Shown: positions 1 through 12,576 of the stretch, piece after piece
Numbering within the stretch: position 1 is the stretch's first letter
Layout: each line of letters opens with the position of its first letter
From: Chrysomallon squamiferum
Taxonomy: Eukaryota; Mollusca; Gastropoda; Neomphalida; Peltospiridae
Direction of reading: 5' to 3'
Assembly: GCA_012295275.1 (NCBI GenBank)
Contig: CM022678.1
Span: 2,231,686 to 2,286,685 of the forward strand
DNA length: 55,000 bases
Position numbers and translations under genes: made by a program
The notes under the pieces: model-generated
Told to the model about the DNA's origin: nothing
Seen by the model: only the letters and a program-made list of their open reading frames with translations
The model's database searches: none

Positions 1-69
1 TGTTATTACAAATATTTAACATTAATTCTGGTTTTAACTGCGATGTTAATTAAGTTACGTTTAGTCGTA

Positions 70-157
70 GCCTCGATAGCGCAGTAGGTAGCGCGTCAGT
101 CTCATAATCACAAACAGAGATATCTGAAGGTCGTGAGTTCGATCCTCACTCGGGGCA
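70..157 (+). tRNA. tRNA-Met(CAT), elongator type, 15-nt intron
   Basis: The 7-bp acceptor stem (GCCTCGA with TCGGGGC, then A), D stem GCGC/GCGC, T arm GTGAG-TTCGATC-CTCAC and the anticodon stem all form. The anticodon loop reads CTCATA, then a 15-nt intron (ATCACAAACAGAGAT), then A. The intron therefore sits one base 3' of the anticodon, the standard eukaryotic position. The intron's GAGA can pair with TCTC around the anticodon, as expected of a tRNA endonuclease substrate. The gene lacks initiator-tRNA features, so it is elongator Met. A TTTT run follows as a Pol III terminator. The 69 bp upstream are duplicated at 6574-6642. Confidence 0.93.
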
Positions 158-567
158 TTTCATTTTATATATTTATTTGACACGCACACACACAGTAATA
201 TCACGTATTTATTACAGTAACTAATTTAATCCCGTTTGTTTGAGTGAAAATGATTTAAATAGAAAATATTCGCATTTAGTTGGCTGTTTGGATATCACTC
301 ATGCACACGCACACGCACACACACAACCTACTCAGATATTGTTGAAGTAATCTCAATGTACGTAATGTTTATAAGGCTTGCATCAGGAAAATTAGCTAAT
401 ATTGTTATTTATTTGTTTATTTATTTATATTGTTTGTTTGTTTTGTTTTGTTTTGTTTATTTGCGTCATAAACTTCTTTTATTTTCGTATATAAATATAT
501 TTTAAAATGTACTGGGAATAAATAATCTTAAAGCAAAAACATTTTAATAATTAAAAACAAAAATTAA
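158..567. other. Spacer between tRNA genes
   Basis: AT-rich spacer with short CA-repeat patches (181-195 and 301-325) and T/G-rich runs (405-460). I see no gene. Confidence 0.6.
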
Positions 568-661
568 TGCCCCGAGTGAGGATCGAACTCACGACCTTCA
601 GATATCTCTGTTTTACTGTGTGATTATGAGACTGACGCGCTACCTACTGCGCTATCGAGGC
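568..661 (-). tRNA. tRNA-Met(CAT), elongator type, 21-nt intron
   Basis: Reverse-strand copy with the same mature sequence as the gene at 70-157. It has a 21-nt intron of the ATCACACAGTAAAACAGAGAT class, the same class as the copy at 8057-8150. The acceptor and T arms are intact. A T5 terminator lies in the 3' flank (read on the reverse strand). A perfect TGACGTCA palindrome lies about 100 bp upstream of the gene, at 761-768. Confidence 0.93.
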
Positions 662-1001
662 CACGTATTTCAACTGACTGCTGAAATTACTGAACAGTTT
701 CCTTGTAATAACAGCTTGACAACTAACTTACTCGGGGATACCAAGGCAACGTTATCTGTATGACGTCATCCTTCATCCATGACCCTAACACTTTAATAAC
801 TACAAAGTACATTTTATGAATATTGTAAAAGCGTGAAACTGTGCCGTTAGTTTTAATATAAACTGTAAATTTGTTAAATAGTTAGACTGTCTTTCGTCTG
901 TTTGTTGCAAACTTTCTAAAAATACCGTTGCGTTAAAATTACTTTCGTTGAACCCTTCTGTAGTTTCGGGTTACATTAATGCTACACCGTATATTGTTTT
1001 A

Positions 1002-1053
<52 letters not shown>

Positions 1054-1330
1054 TATATATATATATATATATATAAAAAAAAAAAAAAAGAAAACAATAA
1101 AAACTCCATCCAAACGTTTTATTTCATTTATTTATTTATTTAGTATTCGGACACGAAGCACAGTTTTGTTTTTTTCTTTCTGTCAGTGACGGGTTATCTG
1201 GTTAGTATGTTACTGGTCTGGCCTTGACTGACCTTGAAATGCATTATTGTATTTATAAAGCAGTGCAGTACATACCACAACATTTTACATTCTAATGATG
1301 TTGTTTATGTTTGGTTGTTTTTATTTTAAA

Positions 1331-1383
<53 letters not shown>

Positions 1384-1388
1384 ACTAC

Positions 1389-1454
<66 letters not shown>

Positions 1455-1588
1455 CTGAACTCCTCATATTAATTAATGATATCTTATCATATGGCCTTGT
1501 CGATAAAATAAATAAATAAATAAATAAATGTTTTATGATGCATACGTATTCGCATGTTTTATTTGTTTTATTTATTAGTATTTTTATT

Positions 1589-1638
<50 letters not shown>

Positions 1639-2123
1639 TACATTATTTACATTATTTTAGTATGTAAATTTTAACCTTTTACCAAAATGGCGGAAATGCT
1701 GAAATTGCTATAACTACGCATTCACTATTCACGTCTCAGTCGAGCCCATCTGTTTAAACGTGGTCAAATATTCGACAAATGTGTTCACTGCGAAATATTC
1801 GACAAATGTGTTCACTGCGCTAGGTTTTGAAATTTTCAAGTATCTATTTATAGCTGAATTAGTTCAGCAGACACAACTGAACATCGCGATTTAAAGTTTG
1901 AGCACATCTGTTACAACAAAAGGAAGTTGTGGCTTTCGTATTAACGTTCATATTTCGCTTTCTCGATCGTTTCGCAAACTAGTTTAATTGTTCCTTCGTG
2001 CGTTGTCTGACCATTACTAACTCATCAAGTCACTCAATTCGAAGAGCAGACGAGAGAGGTATGACGTCACAGCTAGCGAACGTCTGAGAGTTAATTTATG
2101 TCGTGCTTCAAAACTGGCTCCGA

Positions 2124-2196
<73 letters not shown>

Positions 2197-2261
2197 GAAA
2201 AGAAAAAAATTTAAGAAAAAAAAAAATGTAAGTTAAAAAACAAAACAAAAAGAAAAATTAA
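662..2261. other. Repeat-rich spacer
   Basis: Holds CRE-like TGACGTCA palindromes at 761-768 and 2062-2069. Microsatellites are (AAT)n/(AT)n at about 1002-1074, (CTA)n then (TTA)n at about 1331-1454, (TTA)n at about 1587-1639 and (GA)n at 2127-2191. An exact 27-bp tandem duplication lies at 1766-1819. The only long reading frame is translated microsatellite. No gene was recognised. Confidence 0.6.
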
Positions 2262-2355
2262 TGCCCCGAGTGAGGATCGAACTCACGACCTTCAGATATC
2301 TCTGTTTTACTTTGTGATTATGAGACTGACGCGCTACCTACTGCGCTATCGAGGC
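2262..2355 (-). tRNA. tRNA-Met(CAT), elongator type, 21-nt intron
   Basis: Reverse-strand copy with an intact cloverleaf. The intron is of the ATCACAAAGTAAAACAGAGAT class, shared with the copy at 3040-3133. The 3' flank (ATTAATTTTT) matches that of the gene at 568-661 and supplies the T-run terminator. Confidence 0.93.
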
Positions 2356-3039
2356 TATAACTAACGATTATGTTTTTCAGTTAGTAAATTCTTTATTATG
2401 TGTATATGTTTTCAATTTCGTTGATTACGTTTGTTGATGTTGTCTTTATGCAACACAGTGCTACATTAGCTCACTTTGTAATTTAGGTCAGATAACACCG
2501 ATTCTGCACGTGATGAAAATTCTCGTAACAAAACGATTATTTATTTATTATGTATAATTATGTTACGATTTAAACGTACAGTACTCAGTATTTGAACAAA
2601 CAGGACAGCTAGTGTAACTGTGTAATATTCAGTAAATGTGAATAAAAAAACCCCACTGATACTGTGATAATAAATATATACTTATTTATAGTAATCTTTT
2701 TTCTCTTTCTCTCTTTCCATCATTTCTTTCTTTTTTCTTTATCTTTTTTCTCTCAATAACTTTTTTTTTGTTCTTCTTTTTTTCTTTTCTACAACATGAC
2801 GGTATCAAATAAGTAATTAAGCTTGCCGCCAGCCTAAATATCAACGCTAAAAATAAAATAAACGTTAAAAAATCTTTAGAAAAATTATTGTAAAACAGAA
2901 ATATTTTAAAAAGAAGAATAGTTAAATTATAACAAGGAAAACAGACAAAGATATAAACACACAAACAAAGAAACGTAAATAAATAAATAAGTATTTTAAC
3001 TATTTTAAAGATTATTTTAACAAGATAAAGAATCTTCAG
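2356..3039. other. Spacer, no gene seen
   Basis: AT-rich, with a pyrimidine-rich patch around 2697-2790. A reverse-strand frame of 131 codons crosses into the tRNA at 3040 and is low-complexity Lys/Ile/Leu. It shows no domain and is taken as chance. Confidence 0.55.
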
Positions 3040-3133
3040 GCCTCGATAGCGCAGTAGGTAGCGCGTCAGTCTCATAATCACAAAGTAAAACAGAGATATC
3101 TGAAGGTCGTGAGTTCGATCCTCACTCGGGGCA
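3040..3133 (+). tRNA. tRNA-Met(CAT), elongator type, 21-nt intron
   Basis: Forward copy with an intact cloverleaf and a 21-nt intron identical to that of the reverse copy at 2262-2355. The two therefore form an inverted pair about 0.7 kb apart. A T5 run follows the discriminator base. Confidence 0.93.
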
Positions 3134-4800
<1,667 letters not shown>

Positions 4801-4805
4801 ATGCG

Positions 4806-4860
4806 CTCTCTCTCTCTCTCTGTCTCTCTCTCTGTCTCTCTCTTTCTTCCCCTCTCTCTG

Positions 4861-4892
<32 letters not shown>

Positions 4893-5022
4893 ATACACAC
4901 AGCTGGCTCTCTTTCTCTCTCTCTCTCTCTCTCATACACACAGCTGGCTCTCTTTCTCTCTCTCTCTCTCTCTCTCACACACTGGCTGGCTCTCTCTCTC
5001 TCTCTCTCTCTCACACAGCTGG

Positions 5023-5057
<35 letters not shown>

Positions 5058-5267
5058 ATACACACAGCTGGCTCTCTCTTTCTCTCTCTCTCTCTCATAC
5101 ACACAGCTGGCTCTCTCTCTCTCTCTCTCTCTCTCACTCATACACACAGCTGGCTCTCTCTCTCTCTCTCATACACACAGCTGGCTCTCTCTCATACACA
5201 CAGCTGGCTCTCTCTCTCTCATACACACAGCTGGCTCTCTCTCTCTCTCTCTCATACACACAGCTGG

Positions 5268-5311
<44 letters not shown>

Positions 5312-5321
5312 ACACAGCTGG

Positions 5322-5367
<46 letters not shown>

Positions 5368-5405
5368 CACACAGCTGGCTCTCTTTCTCTCTCATACACA
5401 CAGCT

Positions 5406-5461
<56 letters not shown>

Positions 5462-5472
5462 CACACAGCTGG
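4806..5472 (+). repeat. Compound (CT)n / CATACACACAGCTGG minisatellite
   Basis: About 15 copies of (CA)TACACACAGCTGGCT are separated by (CT)n runs of variable length, so units span roughly 23-65 bp. One unit near 4976 is a variant. The overlapping Ser/Leu-rich frames here in all phases are translations of this repeat. Each unit is a long pyrimidine tract followed by CACACAG, so it mimics a 3' splice site on the plus strand. Confidence 0.9.
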
Positions 5473-5479
5473 AATACAG

Positions 5480-6231
5480 GACAAATTAATAATAATAATA
5501 AAAATAATCATAATTAAAAAAACCCACAAAAAACAACACATTAATGATATATCATGGTAATACAACTAACAGTTCGATATGTAAATTAAACCACACTGTT
5601 CTCGAGAAGAAGACAGGAGAACAAACTCGCGAAATTTTCTTTGTAAATCTTGTCTGCGCTGTTAGCCAAACTCACGAAGTCGCTACGAAGACTCAAGAGG
5701 CGCAGATTGTTTTGTTTCGCTACACGTTTGAGACAGGAGATAATTTTACTGTGCAGAACGCGGGTGCAGTTTACAAATCTCTGCACGTTCTCGCACACAC
5801 ACGTGTTTTCTTACTTAGCAGAAACCTCCTTCCATTTTTTGTTATGCTTTACCGGAAACAGGCGGAAACTAACGAACAGTTACGTTGGTAGGCTAGGCCT
5901 AAAACGTGTCGTCTTTTTAAATAAATAAAATAAAAATTTATTAATAAAATATCAAGTTTAATTTTTTTTCTTTTTTTTTCTTTTTTCGTTTTCTTTCTTC
6001 CATATAACAATGAAATAATAACAACAACAACAACAGTAATAACATGATAATAATAATAGCATGTTTTTTCGTTTAGTATTTGATTTTTCCTTTTATAATT
6101 AATATGTTATTATTGTTGACATTGTTGTGGCTGTTGTGGTAGCTGTCGTTGTTAATAAAAGCATTATTATTAATCCACTTACATAACGTTTTCTTTTTAA
6201 ATATCAGGTATTCCTTTTTATTTAAATGCGT

Positions 6232-6266
<35 letters not shown>

Positions 6267-6573
6267 TCTTTTTTAAAAGTCTGTTTTTAATCAATATTTA
6301 TTTAAATCTGAAGAAAAAAGAAGTAAGAGCTAGAATAACAGTAAATGTTAAATAAATAATTAACAAATAAAATAATAAATAAGTAAATAAATAAATAAAT
6401 AAATAAAGAGGAGGATGCAGGCAAAAAAAAAAAAAAAAAAAAAAAAGAAAGAAAAAGAAAAAAGAACAGAATATAATTTACTCAACCTTCTCTGCATCGA
6501 TAAGAATTTTATTATTTTCTAAAAATAACGCCAATTATCTTTTAAAATATCACATAAACAGTTTAATTGCCTG
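5480..6573. other. Spacer with one unassigned reading frame
   Basis: A less AT-biased patch (about 5580-5900) carries a 115-codon frame at 5544-5891 on the plus strand, followed within 40 bp by AATAAATAAA. No domain, signal peptide or clear TM segment was recognised, and competing frames exist on both strands, so I do not call it a gene. The rest is (TTTA)n, (AAAT)n and poly-A sequence. Confidence 0.4.
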
Positions 6574-6642
6574 TGTTATTACAAATATTTAACATTATTT
6601 CTGGTTTTAACTGCTATGTTAATTAAGTGACGTTTAGTTATA
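6574..6642 (+). repeat. Duplicated 5' flank of a tRNA-Met gene
   Basis: These 69 bp align without gaps to positions 1-69, with about five mismatches, immediately upstream of the tRNA copies at 6643 and 70. The homology fades a few bases after the tRNA 3' end. Because the left copy starts at the window edge, the duplication may be longer. Confidence 0.88.
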
Positions 6643-6730
6643 GCCTCGATAGCGCAGTAGGTAGCGCGTCAGTCTCATAATCACAAACAGAGATATCTGA
6701 AGGTCGTGAGTTCGATCCTCACTCGGGGCA
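6643..6730 (+). tRNA. tRNA-Met(CAT), elongator type, 15-nt intron
   Basis: Forward copy with the short ATCACAAACAGAGAT intron, identical to the gene at 70-157. It shares that gene's upstream flank, so the two are products of one segmental duplication. A T5 run follows. The cloverleaf is intact. Confidence 0.93.
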
Positions 6731-6757
6731 TTTCTTTTTATTATTCCATTCTTTCTT

Positions 6758-6813
<56 letters not shown>

Positions 6814-7434
6814 TCAAGGTTTACTATTACAAATACTATTACAATATTTCGAAGAACTACATTTGGCTGAAACAAATATGGTGGCATAAAGATTACTATG
6901 TGTAACGTCCCCTCTACAATTACATTCATTAGTAACTTCTAAAGCATGTCATAACTATGAAAGTTAAACAGTAGTAACAATCCCGCATCTTCATCAAACC
7001 TTAGATCCCACCGTGGTTTTCATGTCGTCGTTCTGCTTTTAACTGACGTCACATGCGTATTGACCTTTGTAGTCAGGCGATGTGACACGTGACGAAACAA
7101 ACGAAGCTTGCCGAAGGTTTGAATTCGTTACGAGCACCGACGGAAAACATGTTCGTGATTAGTTGAAAAGACTTTGATGAACCAATCACAGTGACGTATT
7201 GTAAACTGCAGGACGCAGGAAAAACAGAGGGTGGGGATGATTAACGGGAAGGAAGGGAGGTGTGTGTTATTTTATAGAGACAAAGACTAATATTAGTGTT
7301 ACGTGTTTCATTATAACGAATATTTATATGTTTGTAATAATTTTTTTTTTTTTTTCATTCTAAGAAACATTTTTGATAAATAGATAGATAAACAGATAGA
7401 TATATAGATATACAGCTTGAAGGATGTATAGACG

Positions 7435-7500
<66 letters not shown>

Positions 7501-7831
7501 ACTAGTCATATTAAGCTAGTGATATTTATACAGCTAATTGCCGAATCTGAAAACAGAAGAAAAATCAATAATTTCTGCTTTTCTTTTTGTTATTAATCTT
7601 TCGTCGAACATGATATTTCGATTGTTAGAGCACAGACCGTCGTCTGCTTGTTCTCAGCGCGTGCTGTTAGGAAGAACACCGAATATGTTAAATCATTAAA
7701 TGTTAGTCATGTATATCAGCGATACAGAAACTGAATTAGCTTGGCACATCAAATATTTACTACTACTACTACTACTACTACAACTACCACTACTACTACT
7801 ACTACTACTACTAATAATAATAATCATAATC

Positions 7832-7902
<71 letters not shown>

Positions 7903-8056
7903 TATTATTATTATTATTAATGTTATAAAAGCCAATAGATGAATTTTATCCTTTTCATTTCCCCCCTCTGTGATTTGTTTATGATTTACAGGTGCATTAA
8001 AATTGAAGGAATTAAAGCAACAAACAAATGTGTAGGAATTTAAAATAATAAAACTG
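6731..8056. other. Spacer with repeats and a promoter-like patch
   Basis: Contains (CT)n at about 6761-6809, (GA)n at 7438-7498 and a (CTA)n/(AAT)n/(TTA)n block at about 7760-7919. The patch at 7030-7230 is less AT-rich and is listed separately. Frames in this stretch are translated repeats. No gene was recognised. Confidence 0.55.
7044..7190. promoter_or_regulatory. Possible regulatory cluster: CRE, E-box, CCAAT
   Basis: Within about 150 bp there is a perfect CRE palindrome TGACGTCA (7044-7051), a CACGTG E-box (7086-7091) inside GACACGTGACG, and an ACCAATCA CCAAT box (about 7180). No gene start is visible nearby on either strand. The claudin-like exons lie 1.1 kb downstream, but their 5' exon was not found. 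This rests on motif co-occurrence only. Confidence 0.3.
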
Positions 8057-8150
8057 TGCCCCGAGTGAGGATCGAACTCACGACCTTCAGATATCTCTGT
8101 TTTACTGTGTGATTATGAGACTGACGCGCTACCTACTGCGCTATCGAGGC
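8057..8150 (-). tRNA. tRNA-Met(CAT), elongator type, 21-nt intron
   Basis: Reverse-strand copy with the ATCACACAGTAAAACAGAGAT intron class, matching 568-661. The cloverleaf is intact, with a TTTT terminator in the 3' flank. It lies only 139 bp from the claudin-like exon at 8289 on the opposite strand, so it may lie inside that gene's upstream intron. Confidence 0.93.
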
Positions 8151-8288
8151 TGTATGTGAATGTACGAGTTTGTTGTATTAGTAATTAGAATTACCTGCAA
8201 ACCATTAGTAAATACAGCAAACAGTTATTAAATGATAATGATGGTGATGTTGATAATGGTGATGATAATTTTTAATTTTATTTCACAG

Positions 8289-8432
8289 CTTGGTGGATTG
8301 CTACGCAAGGTTTGATGTCTGTTGGTCTCGCTCTAGGGTTGATGTCGTTGCTGTTTGCGACGCTGGCGTTGTGCTGCGAATGTAAAATGTGCAACTGCAG
8401 CAACGCCATTGCCGGACTTCTTATGATAGCCT
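8289..8432 (+). CDS. Claudin/PMP22-like 4-TM protein, penultimate exon
   Basis: A 144-nt internal exon between a TTTCACAG acceptor and a T|GTAAGT donor. It enters needing two bases of a split codon and leaves one base over. It encodes a segment starting WWIATQG, then a hydrophobic helix (about residues 7-29; TM2 of a claudin-like fold), a Cys-rich cytoplasmic loop with C-C-E-C-K-M-C-N-C, and the start of TM3. It joins in frame to the exon at 9647. The spacing (TM2, short loop, AG-rich TM3) is that of claudin/PMP22/EMP proteins, which are small tetraspan proteins of cell junctions. The 5' exon with TM1 and the W-GLW-C-C loop was not found, so it lies upstream or beyond the window. The assignment is by topology and local similarity, so the subfamily is unsure. 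Confidence 0.68.
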
Positions 8433-9022
8433 GTAAGTAGCGTATACAGTTTTACGTGTAAGTTTCACTGTAAGTAGCGTATAAAGTTTTACGTGTAAAT
8501 TTCACTGTAAGTAGCGTATACAGTTTTACGTGTAAATTTCACAGTAAGTAGCGTATACAGTTTTACATGTAGGTTTCACTGTAAGTAGCGTATACAGTTT
8601 TATGTGTAAATTTCACTGTAAGTAGCGTATACAGTTTTACGTGTAAATTTCACTGTAAGTAGCGTATAAAGTTTTACGTGTAAATTTCACTGTAAGTAGC
8701 GTATAAAGTTTTACGTGTAAGTTTCACTGTAAGTAGCGTATACAGTTTTACGTGTAAATTTCACTGTAAGTAGCGTATAAAGTTTTACAGGTAAGTTTCA
8801 TTGTAATTAGCGTATAAAGTTTTACGTGTAAGTTTCACTGTAAGTAGCGTATAAACTTTTACGTGTAAATTTCACTGTAAGTAGCGTATAAAGTTTTACA
8901 GGTAAGTTTCATTGTAATTAGCGTATAAAGTTTTATGTGTAAATTTCACGTGTAAGTTTTACAAAGTTTAAGTTTCACTTTCACTAAATTAGCGTATAAC
9001 GTTTTACGTGTAAGTTTCACTG
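8433..9022 (+). repeat. 37-bp minisatellite built from a splice donor
   Basis: The unit (GTAAGTAGCGTATA, then AAGTTTTACGTG, then TAAATTTCACT) is exactly 37 bp. It starts at the first base of the intron and repeats at 8433, 8470, 8507, 8544, 8581 and so on to about 8950. That is about 14 regular copies, followed by one or two degenerate ones. Most units keep the full GTAAGT donor; two have GTAATT. Confidence 0.93.
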
Positions 9023-9524
9023 TAGAACAGTTTTTGACCAGACATTTGTGTAATGGACAACTGCTCATTGGACAGTTGTTCACTCCAAAAGGATAAAAAA
9101 AAAAAGAAAAAAAAAAAGGACAATGGCGAACTTGAGTGTAGCAACAACACTACTACAACATCTGTTTACAATCAAACTGATTGTCCAGCACAATGAAGAA
9201 CATTTCTCCACACTAATTTCTTCCTCTGTTGCTGCTGGTACACACGTTTCTCACGTCCTCTCCTCACTGAAACGTTTTATGGCCTTGGAGAATTTTTATG
9301 TTATCTTGCCTGTAATTAACTTTGATAATTATCTCAGTTAATAATCAAGTTAATCACATACATTTAAAAAGGTATCCTACAAAAACAAAAGAAATCATGA
9401 GGTTTTTTTATGTTTGTCTTTTTTAAATTTTGGTGTGAGCAGCTGTCCAGTGAGCAAATTTACCACCATTTTGACATTTATGGAAATAATTCATTAAATT
9501 ATTGTAATATTTGAGTGTGTGTGC

Positions 9525-9561
<37 letters not shown>

Positions 9562-9646
9562 AGGGTTTCTCTCGATAATAAGGAAATTTGATGATGTAAC
9601 CCAGTTATACAGTATTTGAATTGTATTATTTGTGTCTGTTTTTCAG
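9023..9646 (+). other. Remainder of the claudin-like gene's last intron
   Basis: Contains a short imperfect inverted repeat (GGACAACTG...CAGTTGT, about 9055-9080) and poly-A runs. A (TG)n tract lies at about 9513-9558. A pyrimidine-rich TGTGTCTGTTTTTCAG acceptor ends at 9646. A 72-codon frame at 9123-9341 lacks usable splice borders and is not called. Confidence 0.6.
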
Positions 9647-9846
9647 TCCTCGTTCTGGGTACGGGTGTGGTCGTGTTTGGAATCAACGCACACATTGATC
9701 AACACTTCAAAGCGGAAATGAACTGGAAGAACAACGCGAGGTCACGTTTCAGCTGGTCGTTTTGGCTCGGTGTGGGCTCATCCGGTCTAGCCTTTTTGAC
9801 ATCGCTCATCTACGCATGTGTGGGGAGACAATCCAGGCCACACTAA
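9647..9846 (+). CDS. Claudin/PMP22-like 4-TM protein, last coding exon
   Basis: Terminal exon after a strong TTTTTCAG acceptor, ending in TAA at 9844-9846. It encodes 66 residues: the second half of TM3 (FLVLGTGVVVFG), a second extracellular loop of about 25 residues rich in K, N and H, TM4 (about residues 38-60, from WSFWLGVGSSG onward) and a short tail RQSRPH. Phase agrees with the exon ending at 8432. The tail does not end in a claudin-type PDZ-binding YV, so it may be an invertebrate claudin-like or PMP22-like paralogue. It is less AT-biased than its surroundings, as expected of a conserved coding exon. Confidence 0.7.
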
Positions 9847-9928
9847 CCAGATGGCGCTTCCATGTCGTGCAGTATTAAGCATCCACTCGTGCCATGACTT
9901 CCTTTCTCTCTGACTTATTCTTAGCAGA

Positions 9929-9934
9929 AATAAA
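9929..9934 (+). terminator. Poly(A) signal of the claudin-like gene
   Basis: AATAAA lies 83 bp after the stop codon, followed by A-rich sequence. The 3' UTR would be short. Confidence 0.6.
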
Positions 9935-9946
9935 CGAACGAACATT

Positions 9947-9968
9947 TACTTTTTAAAATATTCACAGA

Positions 9969-10001
<33 letters not shown>

Positions 10002-10324
10002 CTTAATCTATCTGGGTTTGGTAAATGTTGTTTTGATTTTAACTGTGTTTAAGGAAATGTTATTTGGATAGAGCGTTCACGCATCCATGTTTGCTCAAAG
10101 TCATCTTTACGTCTGTTTTGACATTTTGATAGAAAAGCTATTACCTGCTAAGATTTATTTATAACTAAATTGTTCTGTGACAGGACTGTACATACCAAAC
10201 TGATAACGAGGCTAGTGCTGCTTGAAACGGGTCTGTTGAATGGGAATATAACCTTTTCTAATGAATTTTAAAAAGTCTGTTTATATCTAATTACCTCCCT
10301 TTGCAGTAATGTCTGAAATATAGG

Positions 10325-10379
<55 letters not shown>

Positions 10380-11215
10380 TTTTACACACGGCAATAACTA
10401 ATAGGCATGCGCATTTCATTTTTATTTTATTTATTTCCAAAATTGTTTCTTGTACTGCTTTTGGTGCCTGTTAAAAGTATTTTTTTACAGAGATAAAATG
10501 AAAAAAATATATATATTAATAATAATAATTATAATAAAAAAAAGAGAAGAAAACAAAAAGAAAAAATAATAAAAATAAAAAGAAGAAAAAAAAAAAAATA
10601 ACATCATCTATTCGATAATCGGGACCAAGCCATTTTGATTACCTTTTATCAAACTACGCATGCGCGGAACTAGTTACATCGTTTACTAGAACCGTCGAAA
10701 GTGTTATGACTTGCTATCAACAGATAGGAAGGGAGGGATTAAGAGGGGGTAATGATAATGGTAATGGTAAAAGAGGTAAGGAGTGTCCCTTATTCGCTCA
10801 TTTTATATCTGCCCTTTACAAACTGCAGTTTTCAGTTTATTGTAATATGTACTGATATTCACAACAAAACTTGCTGTACGTAATTCTTCAAATCATCTAT
10901 TTTGTTAAACTGTAGTCGAAATCCTTGTAACTACGATTGTGAAGGGACTATTATTACTGCTACTACTAAATACTGAAGGGGATGTTTAACTCGAAAAAAA
11001 AAAATTATAATAGTAATAATAATCCCCCCCAAAAATATCTACATATATAACAAAATATTCTGTGGCTGCTGACATTGTACAAATATTGTTATGACGTCAT
11101 TAATAGTACGTCTGCTCTCAAACAGTGATGAATCGAGTGCTTGTGTACTCAACATGTAACATTTTCTATTATTATTATTTTTTATGTATTATTTATGTAT
11201 TTATTTATTTATTTA

Positions 11216-11296
<81 letters not shown>

Positions 11297-12268
11297 TATT
11301 ATTTTTTAATTATTAAAATTTCATGCGTAGTCGATGAATTGTCCCGGGAAAAAATGAAACCAAAAAAACAACAAAAGAACTAGTTGTTTGAATTTAGGAT
11401 AAATGAAAAATATTAACAGCATTTCACACAATCATGACGTCTGCTAATACGAATGCTAATTTTATGCATATGTGTACATAATTAATTATGTTAGAATAAT
11501 TAGGACGCTGTTGTAGTTGCTATAATTGCAGTAGTTTAGAAATGTGTGTTTTATATATCCACTAATTCTGTTTTACGTTTTGTAATAAAATTATGCATAC
11601 ACTTTCAGCGATCTGTAAAAAAGATATTCGGTGATTTTTTTTCCCATTCTAACGTCTCTTTATAGAAACAAATCTTAGACTGCGGAGTAAATAAGTAGGA
11701 AAATATTATTTCACAAAACAAAACAAAAACAACAATAACAATATATATATATAAACAAAATAAGCCTGAAAAAAAAAAAATAAAAAATAAAATAAAATAG
11801 AATAAAAATAATAAAAGCCTATGGAAACAATAAAAATAAATAACTAAATAACTTTAAAAATGTTCAAAATTAAAATTCGGCTCTATCTTGTCTGTAAATA
11901 ACATTTTGAAAGAATAGATAGGGTTATTGTTGTTGTATTAATCTGTAACTTCATTTACATGTTCGCAGAAGAGGATTTGTTTCTGGAAAGAAGGCTTCTA
12001 ATGGAGACATTTTATTTATAAAAAATAAACAGGGTTTCTTTTTGGTTTGTTTGTTTGTTTGTTTTTTTTTTTTTTTTTTTGTTTTTACGTTTTTAAACAT
12101 TGATTTTAGTTACATAGTATTAGTTCTTCCGACAATTCTTTTTCAGACAAAAAATTGCATTGGGTGAAATTTGAAGACGACGATAAATAATACTATAGTT
12201 ATGAACTATTTTAATGTGGACCACCCCTTCTTTATTTGGAGGATACAAAAACTAAGCAACAACACCGA

Positions 12269-12315
<47 letters not shown>

Positions 12316-12576
12316 ACGAAAAAAAAGAAGAAACCATCAACACTATTTTTCCATCTTCCTGCACCAGTAGGAAGATTATGATCTGAAAGTCTAAACTGTA
12401 ACAATGTGCTCGGTGTTTTCTCTTGAGAAGGCTGAACTACGTCTCGAATGCGACAACATTTTTAAAAGTTTTATAATTTGAAACTTTGTACGAGTTATCA
12501 GTGACGCAGTACTAATATTGTAAAAACTGACCTATAAGCCTTTTGTTAACACGCAGTTTTAACTTAGAAGCACTTG
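9947..12576. other. Gene-poor repeat-rich stretch
   Basis: Holds (TTA)n at 10328-10379 and 11217-11265, (AAT)n at 12262-12313 and long A or T runs at 9968-10000, 10540-10600, 11770-11815 and 12063-12080. GCATGCGC motifs occur at about 10404 and 10668, and a CRE-like TGACGTCA at 11092-11099. CTCCCTTTGCAG at about 10299 resembles the AAGGGAG element common in mollusc repeats (from memory). No gene was recognised. Confidence 0.55.

Noticed and set aside
1295-1519. Poly-Tyr/poly-Leu frame, and similar poly-Ile, poly-Asn, poly-Ser or Val/Cys-type frames at 7696-7942, 33003-33224, 36535-36732, 39229-39440, 40793-40978 and elsewhere
   Set aside because: Translated triplet or CA microsatellites with no flanking coding signal.
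5544-5891. A 115-codon frame with a following AATAAA as a gene
   Set aside because: No recognised domain, no splice context, and comparable open frames on the opposite strand. Kept only as a note in the spacer.
8433-9022. CRISPR-like direct repeat array
   Set aside because: Units are contiguous 37-bp repeats with no spacers, in a eukaryotic intron, so it is a minisatellite.
9123-9341. A 72-codon frame in the claudin-like intron as an extra exon
   Set aside because: No acceptor/donor pair gives a phase-compatible exon, and the flanking exons already join in frame.
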